This document shows, piece by piece, positions 16,800 to 23,964 of a stretch of DNA of 56,596 bases (the stretch's first letter is position 1; every line of letters starts with the position of its first letter). The notes under the pieces were generated by a model. It saw only the letters and a list, made by a program, of their open reading frames with translations, was not told the origin of the DNA and searched no databases. Source of the stretch: a virus; IMG/VR virus record IMGVR_UViG_3300027977_001210, positions 1-56,596 of that record, one strand, 5' to 3'. Both the position numbers and the translations under genes were made by a program.

Positions 16800-17639
16800 T
16801 CATGTCCAAAGGCTGTCACGAGCTTTGATTAGTCGGATCATCATGGCTTCATCTTCTTTTTCGTAGTCTGCTTCGATTTTTTGTAACAGCTTGTGAGCCT
16901 TGTCGTTGGCCTTTTTAAGCACAGGATCTTTAGGAGAGTTAAAACTCAACTTACCACCACTGGCTTCTCGTTGTGCCTCACAGACCGCGGTCCACCCACT
17001 GGCTTCATATGGGTCAGGACGAGCACGATAGGTCACAGTCCACCATATATAAAGCTCTTTGATTTCTCGGGCACGAAGAGCCTGTCCAGTAGGTTTGCCA
17101 TACTCGGGATGATCAGGTTCGCACCAGTCAGTGTTAGTCAGAGTCATTGCCCAATCTAGATGGTCTAGTCCTGCTTGTGGGCAACGCCATACCCGCCAAC
17201 GCCACCAACCACTAGCCCAGAATGGGGGATTGTATTTGGCACGGTCTTCTTCGCTGCCCCAAGCAATGTGACTCCAAGCTGATTCTATCTCAACAAAATC
17301 AACCAACTCATTGAATAGGCAAGGCAGAAAGCGGTTCCCCACGTCCTGCCACCGGCCAGGCTTAATATCCCGGGCATGAGCGGTAAGGCTATGAGTGCGA
17401 CTAACCCAACGGTTGTTAATGTAGTACTTGATATCATGTAGTTTCCTTACAGGCCAGGTGACAAAATCTTGGATGTGTCCAAGTGCTTCTTCCGCTAGCC
17501 AATATCGGAAGTTGTGTTTCATTTGAGCAGCGGTATTCCATTCATCCCATTGTTCAGCAGTACCCGCACTCAATTTTTTGGTGCCGCGAAGCCAATCTGC
17601 AAAAGGTGTACATGACCAGTAGTTTGTATGATGTGCCAT
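16800..17639 (-). CDS. Trp-rich phage protein, unknown function (279 aa)
   Basis: A 279-residue protein unusually rich in Trp, Arg and His ('YWSCTPFADWLRGTKK', 'WASGWWRWRVWRCPQAG', 'LYIWWTVTYRARPDPYEASGW'). The C-terminal helix is charged ('ADYEKEDEAMMIRLIKARD'). I do not recognise a named family, although similar Trp-rich proteins are, from memory, common in marine T4-like phages. A consensus early promoter and a GGAG ribosome site precede the ATG. It is the first gene of the small-gene operon. Confidence 0.7.
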   Translation of the reverse strand: MAHHTNYWSCTPFADWLRGTKKLSAGTAEQWDEWNTAAQMKHNFRYWLAEEALGHIQDFVTWPVRKLHDIKYYINNRWVSRTHSLTAHARDIKPGRWQDVGNRFLPCLFNELVDFVEIESAWSHIAWGSEEDRAKYNPPFWASGWWRWRVWRCPQAGLDHLDWAMTLTNTDWCEPDHPEYGKPTGQALRAREIKELYIWWTVTYRARPDPYEASGWTAVCEAQREASGGKLSFNSPKDPVLKKANDKAHKLLQKIEADYEKEDEAMMIRLIKARDSLWT

Positions 17640-17669
17640 AATAGTGTATTTTCTCCGTTGAACAACTTA

Positions 17670-17698
17670 ATTATACTATCTTTCTAGAAACCTGTCAA
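17670..17698 (-). promoter_or_regulatory. Perfect-consensus sigma70 promoter
   Basis: Minus-strand TTGACA (17693-17698) and TATAAT (17670-17675) with a 17-base spacer. It lies 31 bases upstream of the ATG at 17639 and would drive the 17639-15507 operon early after infection. Confidence 0.85.
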
Positions 17699-17715
17699 TA
17701 TCTATTCAAAATGAA

Positions 17716-18099
17716 TCAAATCTTTCTTTGATAGCCAGCCAAATTGAGCATGATAGAATACTGCTCGTAGGCTTTTTGAACAGCAGTGTTTGACTGCCGA
17801 TGCCAACTTTCTTCGCGTTCCTTTTCCATAAGCATGGCAAACATGTCAGCATCACTGTATCCATGATTATGACGGCCAAAAAATCTCTGTTCCATTTCTA
17901 CAAGAGCACGAAAGCGGCTTTCTGGTATTTGAACTGTGTAGACTTTTTCTGTTTCATATTCTACAAAATCTTTTCTCACTATATCTGCTCGTAATGGATC
18001 TGTAAAATACTTAGGAGGGTGGTATCTGGCCCTACGTTTTTGATCATCTACGATTTGTATTTCGTAGTTTTTGCAAAACTGATCAATTTTTTCTTTCAT
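17716..18099 (-). CDS. Unknown phage protein (127 aa)
   Basis: A 127-residue charged protein with 'RRARYHPPKYFTDPLRADIV' near the N-terminus. A helical C-terminus rich in Glu, Arg and aromatic residues follows ('FAMLMEKEREESWHRQ'). The start overlaps the thyX stop by 4 bases (ATGA), so it is probably co-translated with thyX. No motif or family recognised. Confidence 0.65.
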   Translation of the reverse strand: MKEKIDQFCKNYEIQIVDDQKRRARYHPPKYFTDPLRADIVRKDFVEYETEKVYTVQIPESRFRALVEMEQRFFGRHNHGYSDADMFAMLMEKEREESWHRQSNTAVQKAYEQYSIMLNLAGYQRKI

Positions 18100-18761
18100 T
18101 GAACTAGACTTTCACTCATTGGGAATATGGCAGCAATGGCTCGAGCGCAGGCCAAGGCAATCAGTTGATGTTCTTTTTGTGTGCCATTGCCACTGCGAAG
18201 TTCGATAAAATGAATCCAGCTACGTAGTGTACCATTCATATACAACCGACTTTCGATAAGCCCTTCCGGCAGCACAGCTCGAGCCTGCTCCTTGGCTATG
18301 CCATTAGCGATAGCCCACTCGTATTCTCGCTGTGCGGCATAGATGACTCGTTGTTGAGCTCTGTACCATTCGTTTTGTAACATTGTATCATCCGTTGTGA
18401 TACTGTTCTGTCTATTCTTGGTGTCTTGAAGTCTGGCTTCTCTTGTAACGAACGCCAAATCTTTAGTTGGGTCAGCATAGCGTTGACTGAACTCTTGGAA
18501 TGAGAAACTTCTGTGTCGCAGGATTTGACGGGCAATGTCTCTGGTTGTGGTGATTTCAATACAGGCGGAGACCATTTCGAGTGGGCTCCAGTGTTGGTGT
18601 CGGACCAAGTACCGGATGAGTTTTTCTGATGTGTCTGTGTTGAGTTGATTGGAGGGATTGCTGACACGGGCGCAATACGCAATGAGTTCCTGCGCATCTG
18701 AGATGCCCATATCTCGAAATTCGTCTGCGGGTTGACTATATGATAAAAGTTTAACATTCAT
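18096..18761 (-). CDS. thyX: FAD-dependent thymidylate synthase
   Basis: A 221-residue flavin-dependent enzyme making dTMP from dUMP with methylenetetrahydrofolate and NADPH. The family signature RHRxxSxxExSxRY is present as 'RHRSFSFQEFSQRY' (residues 82-95). 'RHQHWSPLEM' (54-63) and the 'ARAVLPEGL..' segment also match. Length is normal. Phages use it to supply thymidine for replication. A GTAAATA element sits 3 bases before the ATG, and the downstream gene overlaps by 4 bases. Confidence 0.95.
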   Translation of the reverse strand: MNVKLLSYSQPADEFRDMGISDAQELIAYCARVSNPSNQLNTDTSEKLIRYLVRHQHWSPLEMVSACIEITTTRDIARQILRHRSFSFQEFSQRYADPTKDLAFVTREARLQDTKNRQNSITTDDTMLQNEWYRAQQRVIYAAQREYEWAIANGIAKEQARAVLPEGLIESRLYMNGTLRSWIHFIELRSGNGTQKEHQLIALACARAIAAIFPMSESLVQ

Positions 18762-18764
18762 TTG

Positions 18765-18771
18765 TATTTAC
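18765..18771 (-). promoter_or_regulatory. Late-promoter-like GTAAATA abutting thyX
   Basis: Minus-strand GTAAATA ends 3 bases before the thyX ATG, and its TAA is also the stop codon of the upstream structural gene. The spacing would imply a leaderless transcript. Confidence 0.35.
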
Positions 18772-19304
18772 TGCGTAGGCTCTTCAATTGGTTCATCAAA
18801 ACAAAGACTTTCCATGGTCTTGTAATGTTCGTAGGCTTTTTTAAGTGCTTCAAACTTTTCAAGTTTCTTTGGGTCAGGTACAAGTATGGCCAGCCGTTGT
18901 TCCACCTTCTTCATAAACTCTTTTAGACTTTGACCACCAACCGTAATATCAGTACCTGCTGCCATGTCGATACCGGTGGCACTGATATTAACTGTATTAG
19001 GAGTGATAGTGTTGTTAAGTGTATAACCTGTAGTCCATTGACTATTGTTGGTAATATTACCAATAGTAGTGATACCGCCAACAGTTGCACCAGACCCATT
19101 GTAGGTAAAGGTATTGCTACTACTTGGAAAAGTAATGGTATCTGAACTATACATATTACTAGTATCTATGGTGATGGTATCATTGCTGCCACTGTAACTG
19201 ACGTCACCGTAGTCGGGAGGAACGGCACCGTAACCGAAATCCAAGGTTACGGTATCGGTACTGGTAGTTGAGACAGTGTTAGACTTTGGCTTCTTTGCGG
19301 GCAT
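18768..19304 (-). CDS. Small virion structural-type protein
   Basis: A 178-residue protein. The first ~110 residues are Ser/Thr/Asn/Gly-rich with low-complexity beta repeats ('NDTITIDTSNMYSSDTITF', 'SNTFTYNGSG'). 'GTDITVGGQSLKEFMKKVEQRLAIL' then leads into a helical C-terminal domain ('KKLEKFEALKKAYEHYKTME'). The 'VGGQSLKEFM..VE.RL..L.P' element recurs in small structural proteins of marine T4-like phages as I know them. Its start overlaps the upstream basic protein by 26 bases. Confidence 0.6.
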   Translation of the reverse strand: MPAKKPKSNTVSTTSTDTVTLDFGYGAVPPDYGDVSYSGSNDTITIDTSNMYSSDTITFPSSSNTFTYNGSGATVGGITTIGNITNNSQWTTGYTLNNTITPNTVNISATGIDMAAGTDITVGGQSLKEFMKKVEQRLAILVPDPKKLEKFEALKKAYEHYKTMESLCFDEPIEEPTQ

Positions 19305-19470
19305 TTTTTTCTTCTGTGATTTCGTTGCGGCGAGTTTTAACCGCCTTACCTACTTCTTGAAGAGCTTTGCGAGCACGAGTACCTGCGGCGTTGTTACCAG
19401 CTGCGAATTTTGCATCTTCGGTTAAAAATTCTTCCATTGCTGATTTGAGTTGTTCTACTGTTGTTGACAT
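19279..19470 (-). CDS. Small histone-like basic protein
   Basis: A 63-residue helical protein: 'MSTTVEQLKSAMEEFLTEDAKF' followed by an Ala/Arg/Lys-rich part ('GTRARKALQEVGKAVKTRRNEI..EKNARKEAKV'). The composition resembles small histone-like or nucleoid-associated proteins common in T4-like marine phages. DNA binding is inferred from charge only. It is the first gene of the unit that continues into the structural gene at 18768. Confidence 0.6.
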   Translation of the reverse strand: MSTTVEQLKSAMEEFLTEDAKFAAGNNAAGTRARKALQEVGKAVKTRRNEITEEKNARKEAKV

Positions 19471-19512
19471 AATGTTTTCCTTAAGTTATGTTAATCTACT
19501 TATCGTAGTAAT

Positions 19513-19623
19513 TGGTGTGGTCGGTAGGTTTCGAACCTACAAAGGCTACGAACTACGTCAGCGCCCCGTCCCCATTCTGGACTATGGGTCCAGCGGGAGC
19601 TTTGCCAATTTGCTCACGACCAC
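19513..19623 (-). tRNA. tRNA-like gene with encoded CCA and abnormal core
   Basis: The minus strand gives a perfect 7-bp acceptor (GTGGTCG/CGACCAC), A at the discriminator and an encoded CCA. It also has a perfect T arm (GTAGG-TTCGAAA-CCTAC) and a Leu-like D arm (AGC-AAATTGGCAAA-GCT). The middle is oversized: 111 nt in total, against roughly 90 for long-variable-arm tRNAs. One reading is a 5-bp stem CTGGA/TCCAG with loop CCCATAG (anticodon CAT, but C instead of the near-invariant T33). Another is a TCCCG/CGGGG stem with a loop starting C-T-GGA (a Ser anticodon) carrying about 18 extra bases. A hairpin typical of a long variable arm follows. Identity is therefore unresolved. Confidence 0.6.
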
Positions 19624-19629
19624 AAGTAT

Positions 19630-19658
19630 AGTATATAACCTTATTTTTTTAAATGCAA
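19630..19658 (-). promoter_or_regulatory. Sigma70-like promoter of the tRNA-like gene
   Basis: Minus-strand TTGCAT (19653-19658), a 17-base spacer and TATACT (19630-19635). The predicted start falls at the tRNA 5' end near 19623. Confidence 0.5.
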
Positions 19659-19670
19659 GAGATATCTGTG

Positions 19671-19677
19671 TTAAATA
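19671..19677 (+). promoter_or_regulatory. Late-promoter-like TTAAATA before speD
   Basis: Plus-strand TTAAATA, 32 bases upstream of the speD ATG. A nine-codon open frame (19688-19717) lies between it and the gene and overlaps the speD start. Confidence 0.4.
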
Positions 19678-19709
19678 CTAGCATATTATGAACAAATTGG
19701 AAATTAAAT

Positions 19710-20081
19710 ATGCTTGAGCATCTACATTTATTGGTGCAAGGCACATCAACAAACTTGTTATCTGAATTTGATATCAAAAACTTTATTCTAGATTTAATTC
19801 AAAAGATTGATATGGATATACTAGGTGGCCCACACATCTATCGTTCGGATATCAAAGGAAACGAAGGTTATACTGCAATTACCGCTATAACAACAAGTCA
19901 CGTTGTTATCCACACATGGGATACTGGATTGATACAACTAGATGTTTACAGTTGCAAAAAATTTGATATTTTAGATATTGTGGAGCCGTTAAAGACACTT
20001 TCTATTACGGATATAAAAATCAAATTCCTCGATAGGTCAAACGGTTTTAGAAATATTGAAATTCCGGGGAACGACCAATGA
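19710..20081 (+). CDS. speD: S-adenosylmethionine decarboxylase (SpeD-like)
   Basis: A 123-residue pyruvoyl enzyme precursor of the bacterial class 1 type. The hallmark 'TTSHVVIHTW' is present, with S63-H64 at the expected self-cleavage point. 'LDVYSC' follows, with C82 as the conserved active-site Cys. The residue before the cleavage Ser is Thr62 where Glu is usual, so processing may differ. The product would be decarboxylated AdoMet, the aminopropyl donor for spermidine. Phage speD genes are known from marine phages. It is the first gene of the island and overlaps the next gene by 4 bases. Confidence 0.85.
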   Translation: MLEHLHLLVQGTSTNLLSEFDIKNFILDLIQKIDMDILGGPHIYRSDIKGNEGYTAITAITTSHVVIHTWDTGLIQLDVYSCKKFDILDIVEPLKTLSITDIKIKFLDRSNGFRNIEIPGNDQ

Positions 20082-20608
20082 TTTGGATATTTGGAGACAG
20101 CTTTGCTTCAAGCGGTCAAGATTTGTCATGGACTAGTATTATTGGAGATACTCAAAATTTTGCATCTAACGGCAGCAGCGAATATCGTATTTTAAAAAAT
20201 TATCTTTTACAGAAATCAAATATCAAAGAAACTGATCTAGTATTATTTGTGCATACTTCCCAAAGTAGAATATTTTTAAAAGATGATCGAGAGCTGTCAA
20301 GCAGAATGTTGTCATCGCATGCAGCATGCGATATTATTTTTAACGATGTGTTTGAAAAAAAAGAAAAACAGTATATCGAGATTTTAGAATCAATATGGGA
20401 TGACGAATTCTTTAATGACATCTTTAATCTAATGGTTGACAAGCTACTCAGAGTTCCAAACAGCTATCATTTAACTTTTTTTGAATCACCACGCACTGAA
20501 CTGGTTAATTTAAATCACATATGGTTAAACAATCAAGGAGAAATTAATCATATGAATGCAACCGGTAATCAACTTGTGGCTGATTATGTTAAGCAGTTAA
20601 AGCGTTAA
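20078..20608 (+). CDS. SGNH-hydrolase-like protein
   Basis: A 176-residue protein opening 'MIWIFGDSFASSG', the block I GDS motif with Ser8 as candidate nucleophile. 'NFASNGSSEY' resembles the block II Gly/Asn region, and a C-terminal 'INHMNATGNQ' supplies the block V His (about residue 158). The Asp of the usual DxxH is not obvious. SGNH proteins are esterases or acyl/acetyl transferases acting on glycans and lipids. It is the first of four such genes in the island. Its 3' end overlaps the convergent aminotransferase gene by 20 bases. Confidence 0.6.
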   Translation: MIWIFGDSFASSGQDLSWTSIIGDTQNFASNGSSEYRILKNYLLQKSNIKETDLVLFVHTSQSRIFLKDDRELSSRMLSSHAACDIIFNDVFEKKEKQYIEILESIWDDEFFNDIFNLMVDKLLRVPNSYHLTFFESPRTELVNLNHIWLNNQGEINHMNATGNQLVADYVKQLKR

Positions 20609-21755
20609 GTAATCTAGTTTCAAATTCTCTAAAGTATTCTGCATCAGCAATTGCCGGAGCGCACCCACTTATACTGTATTTGACATCTGGGCCACCAGTC
20701 AATCCATGTTTAACATACGTGTCGGCGGTTATAGGTGTAGTAAGTTTATAAGAAAAGATCAAACCAATAACTACACAATCCCTAACCAATCCCATTGCTG
20801 TTAGTTTTGCACCTAGCATTGTTAGTTTATCTTCGATCTCAAGAATTTTTTTGCTGTCAAATATTTCCCACACTGCTAATGCAGCTCCAACACCCGCCAT
20901 ATTTGGTTGCCAGGTATGACCGTAGTCCCATTTGTCCTTAATTACATCTGATATGCGTTCAACAGCACAGGCACAGCTTAGTGGACTAAATCCGCCAGTT
21001 AATGCTTTACCTAATGCTACTATGTCCGGCTGCACTCCGTAACGTTCTTGACTAAATTTGTAACCCAGCTTTCCCATACCGCCCATTACATCATCAACAA
21101 TTAAGTTAACTCCATATTCTGTACAAATATTGCGAATGTCTTGCCACCATTTTAAACTCCAAGGACGTATACTTGCCGCCCACGGGATTGATTCCATAAT
21201 AATAGCACCAACAGTATTATCAGTTTCCAATACTTGTTTAACACGATTAAATGCTATTTCTTCGTGTGTTTCTCTATCTTCTATCTTCCACCATTCGGGA
21301 GCACCTAGTACCGTAACATTAGGCATGGTTTCCTCACCTCGAAATGCGCGACATAGATATGTTGCTCCGTGGTATCCCGGTGAAAACGATACTATAGTTG
21401 TTCGAGTTGGATCAACTTGACGCCAGTAATGACTATTCATAGCAACTGCACATTCAACCCCGTCGGTACCACTTATTGCATACCCAACTCCTGTAAAATT
21501 ACCTTCTTTGCAGAGCAACGCTACTAGTGTGTCGTTGGCTTGGCACACTTCGTTATGTTTGAAATTGAGATATGCTAATTGACGTTGTTGTTCGTACATG
21601 CGGTTTAAGATAATCTCATTATCATATCCGTAGATAAATGACATATTACCGCAGATGGTATCTAACAGTTTACCGTGATTGGTATGTATCCAATAACCTT
21701 CTGTTTTAAAAACCTCAGTAACCACTTCTTCAGTAGTTTTAAAATTTAACTCCAT
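20589..21755 (-). CDS. Class III PLP-dependent aminotransferase
   Basis: A 388-residue fold-type I enzyme. Motifs: 'ISGTDGVECA' (94-103, phosphate-binding loop), 'PGYHGAT' (126-132), 'LIVDDVMGGMGKLG' (218-231, D221 contacts the pyridine ring) and 'VALGKALTGGFSPLS' (246-260, K250 forms the Schiff base). The usual 'DEVQTGxGR' is changed to DDVMGGMGK, so the substrate is probably not that of GabT, BioA or ornithine aminotransferase. It transfers an amino group to or from an omega-amine or a carbonyl intermediate. It lies one codon after the oxygenase gene and is the last gene of the first long minus-strand operon. Confidence 0.85.
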   Translation of the reverse strand: MELNFKTTEEVVTEVFKTEGYWIHTNHGKLLDTICGNMSFIYGYDNEIILNRMYEQQRQLAYLNFKHNEVCQANDTLVALLCKEGNFTGVGYAISGTDGVECAVAMNSHYWRQVDPTRTTIVSFSPGYHGATYLCRAFRGEETMPNVTVLGAPEWWKIEDRETHEEIAFNRVKQVLETDNTVGAIIMESIPWAASIRPWSLKWWQDIRNICTEYGVNLIVDDVMGGMGKLGYKFSQERYGVQPDIVALGKALTGGFSPLSCACAVERISDVIKDKWDYGHTWQPNMAGVGAALAVWEIFDSKKILEIEDKLTMLGAKLTAMGLVRDCVVIGLIFSYKLTTPITADTYVKHGLTGGPDVKYSISGCAPAIADAEYFREFETRLLNALTA

Positions 21756-22841
21756 TTAAAATCCTAATTTATTTAATACTCTGTCTTTAAATGAAAGTTC
21801 ATCACTTCGCCCCATAGTTGCAAAATAATCACGCATTTGTTTTTTGTAAACATTTTGAAACTCTTTTTGTATATATGGATTGTAGTTGTCTTCTTGAATG
21901 TGATTATAATCATATTGTATACGTTGAGCTAGTCTGCTTTCAACCCCGCCTAATCGCCTGTGCAAGGTAATACTGTTATCAAATAAACATAAATCATTAT
22001 CGTTTTGATACCAATGATCGTATGTGTACTCTGGTACAAACAACTCTTTTGCAATACGTTCAAACACACTGTCTGAATCCTTTTTGCTCATACCTTCGAT
22101 GGATGACATTGTATGTACACTAAAATGCAGTCCTTTGTGGCCGCCCGGGCTACGCATTACCATAGGAACTCTTGAGTCATCGACAGGACACATATTTTTA
22201 TAAATGATCATGTCTTGCTCTTTACGCAATCCTGGATTTATTTTCCCCGGTGCAAATCGATGTAGGACAACCATTTCGTCTAGCTCACTGCGGAAGCTCT
22301 CACTTTGTTTTTCATACCAATCCACAGTGGTCATAAAACCTGTTGAGCTACCAACCATTCCGGTTTCGCCCAACAACGATACACCCGGCGTGAATAATAA
22401 ATTACCAGACTCATTGCTGTGCCATAATAACTCGCCTTCAGCAAATAGACCAACTGGTTCGCCGTACTCATTTTTCTTGCCTGTAACTTTTAACAATGCC
22501 AGTGGTCGGCCTTGTTCATCTGTTTCTAATAAAGGACGCAAGAACTGCAACCACTTACTATCTTCCTCTCCTACTTGTGCATTTGAGTTAAGTGCTTCAA
22601 TTGGAGTAATATGATGTTTCTTTGTAAAATAGTAAGATGCAGTGTCTCTAGGAGTCCCCCATTTACCAATTTGTTCAATGTATCTTTTTTTAGTAAGATT
22701 AGTGTTTCGTATAATTGTAACTAGACTGTTTAGGTGTAGTTTGCCAATTTCCAACCATTCTTCGTCAGTGATGTGATCAAAGTCTACATTGTCTACAAAT
22801 GCTCCAAATCTTCCTAGTCCCGGTATTTTGCTAATTTTCAT
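21756..22841 (-). CDS. TauD/TfdA-type Fe(II)/2OG dioxygenase-like protein
   Basis: From the ATG at 22841 (AAAGGAA site upstream) this is a 361-residue protein of TauD size. The metal region reads 'LLWHSNESG', with H141, N143 and E144. The usual HxD has Asn in place of Asp, with Glu next to it. The distal His is H294 in 'DNSITLHRRL', and Arg residues follow in 'ESRLAQR'. It would hydroxylate an amino-acid-like or organic-acid substrate if still active. Alternatively it may be a halogenase-like or inactive variant, because loss of the carboxylate is a feature of Fe halogenases (where it is Ala/Gly). It follows another oxygenase gene after 2 bases. Confidence 0.75.
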   Translation of the reverse strand: MKISKIPGLGRFGAFVDNVDFDHITDEEWLEIGKLHLNSLVTIIRNTNLTKKRYIEQIGKWGTPRDTASYYFTKKHHITPIEALNSNAQVGEEDSKWLQFLRPLLETDEQGRPLALLKVTGKKNEYGEPVGLFAEGELLWHSNESGNLLFTPGVSLLGETGMVGSSTGFMTTVDWYEKQSESFRSELDEMVVLHRFAPGKINPGLRKEQDMIIYKNMCPVDDSRVPMVMRSPGGHKGLHFSVHTMSSIEGMSKKDSDSVFERIAKELFVPEYTYDHWYQNDNDLCLFDNSITLHRRLGGVESRLAQRIQYDYNHIQEDNYNPYIQKEFQNVYKKQMRDYFATMGRSDELSFKDRVLNKLGF

Positions 22842-22843
22842 AA

Positions 22844-23467
22844 TTATTCCTTTACTTTTAATAGCAGTCCGCAAATTAAACTATAACGTGTAACATTGGA
22901 CTTGTTGTAACCTTCGTGCCATGCTGTATGATCGTTGATATGTAATACACCGTTACCAAATGTGTTGTTTATCCTTAGTGGATCATCAAACTTGTTGCTA
23001 GTATAATATACCGTTGATTGATCTGGATCATCTTCCTCAACAAAATATATCATAGCGGTCGCAATCTGTAATCGTGTATCTATGTGTAACGGTATATGGA
23101 ATCCGGGTTGGTCTCTATTAAACATGCAACCCCAAAACGTATACTGGAGCATCTGTTCCTTACTCCACCCTTCCCATAAACTACTTATATAGTCACCTTG
23201 TGCTTCGTATACAAAGTTGACAAGTTGCTCTTTTACACTATTTGAATTTACAAACTCCATAATATCTTTCAACACCTGGCTTTTTGGATTTAAAAGGCCA
23301 GACCGTTGTGCATACGGATTCCCTGACAATCCCGCATCTTCCTTCCTATCAGCGTGTGCTTGCCAATCTTCTGAATCTAATGCGTTTATAATGGTAGCAT
23401 AGTCGTAATCTAGCGATACCGTTAGCTCATACAGTCCAGGACGTAGTAAATTAATAGTCAAGTTCAT
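22844..23467 (-). CDS. 2OG-Fe(II) oxygenase
   Basis: A 207-residue double-stranded beta-helix protein. 'HIPLHIDTRLQIATAMIYFV' gives H128 and D130. 'HTAWHEG' gives the distal His184, and 'NVTRYSLICG' gives Arg194, which should bind 2-oxoglutarate. Family resemblance is to small phage and prolyl-hydroxylase-like oxygenases. The substrate is unknown. The 3' end is adjacent to the TauD-like gene, and the 5' end overlaps the SDR gene stop by 4 bases. Confidence 0.85.
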   Translation of the reverse strand: MNLTINLLRPGLYELTVSLDYDYATIINALDSEDWQAHADRKEDAGLSGNPYAQRSGLLNPKSQVLKDIMEFVNSNSVKEQLVNFVYEAQGDYISSLWEGWSKEQMLQYTFWGCMFNRDQPGFHIPLHIDTRLQIATAMIYFVEEDDPDQSTVYYTSNKFDDPLRINNTFGNGVLHINDHTAWHEGYNKSNVTRYSLICGLLLKVKE

Positions 23468-23964
23468 TTAAATACCGACATTTCAAATAATAATATATCT
23501 GGCTTTGCTAGTTCTATAGAGTTAACTACATAGTCACAGCAGTTATCCCAAGTGGTATGATCGTTGCCATCTCCAAACTTTATCAAGTACATCTTAGGAT
23601 TAAGAGCATTTTTAGATATTAATTCCCAGTGTTTGTTTTCAAGTAGAATCTTTTGTTTTTTATATTCGGCATCCTTGGCTTCAAACGCTGATAATGTAAC
23701 ACATGTGCTGACATTGATAATTTCTTTGTTGGTTCCAATCCAATGGTTCCATACTTGTTCTAATAATACGATTTGTAAAACTGGCAAATACAAACAATTT
23801 ACAAATATATCACAGGGCAGTATAGCATCCACTATAGAGTTGATATTGTTAAAATCATAACCTAACGAGCGTGAAATATCGATTACCGTATGGCCGCGTT
23901 TAGTATAAGCCTTTGCAATACTCTGCCCGACTGATGAAGTTCCGCCCGTTATTGCTATTTTCAT
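23464..23964 (-). CDS. Short-chain dehydrogenase/reductase (SDR), compact
   Basis: A 166-residue protein with the N-terminal Rossmann loop 'ITGGTSSVGQS' (5-15). 'IFVNCLY' resembles NNAG. A catalytic 'INVST' Ser (about 86) is followed by Y101-x-x-x-K105 ('YKKQK'). All key SDR positions are visible, but it is much shorter than the usual ~250 residues, lacking much of the C-terminal substrate lid. It could oxidise or reduce an alcohol or ketone made by the neighbouring oxygenases. 4-base overlaps on both sides place it in the same operon. Confidence 0.75.
   Translation of the reverse strand: MKIAITGGTSSVGQSIAKAYTKRGHTVIDISRSLGYDFNNINSIVDAILPCDIFVNCLYLPVLQIVLLEQVWNHWIGTNKEIINVSTCVTLSAFEAKDAEYKKQKILLENKHWELISKNALNPKMYLIKFGDGNDHTTWDNCCDYVVNSIELAKPDILLFEMSVFK

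Noticed and set aside
18296-18757. 153-codon alternate minus-strand frame inside thyX
   Set aside because: The thyX frame carries the full RHRxxSxxExSxRY signature; the alternate frame has no family resemblance.
19513-19710. Attachment site with integrase at the tRNA-like gene
   Set aside because: No integrase or excisionase gene is present, and no repeat of the tRNA 3' end was noticed at the other island border.
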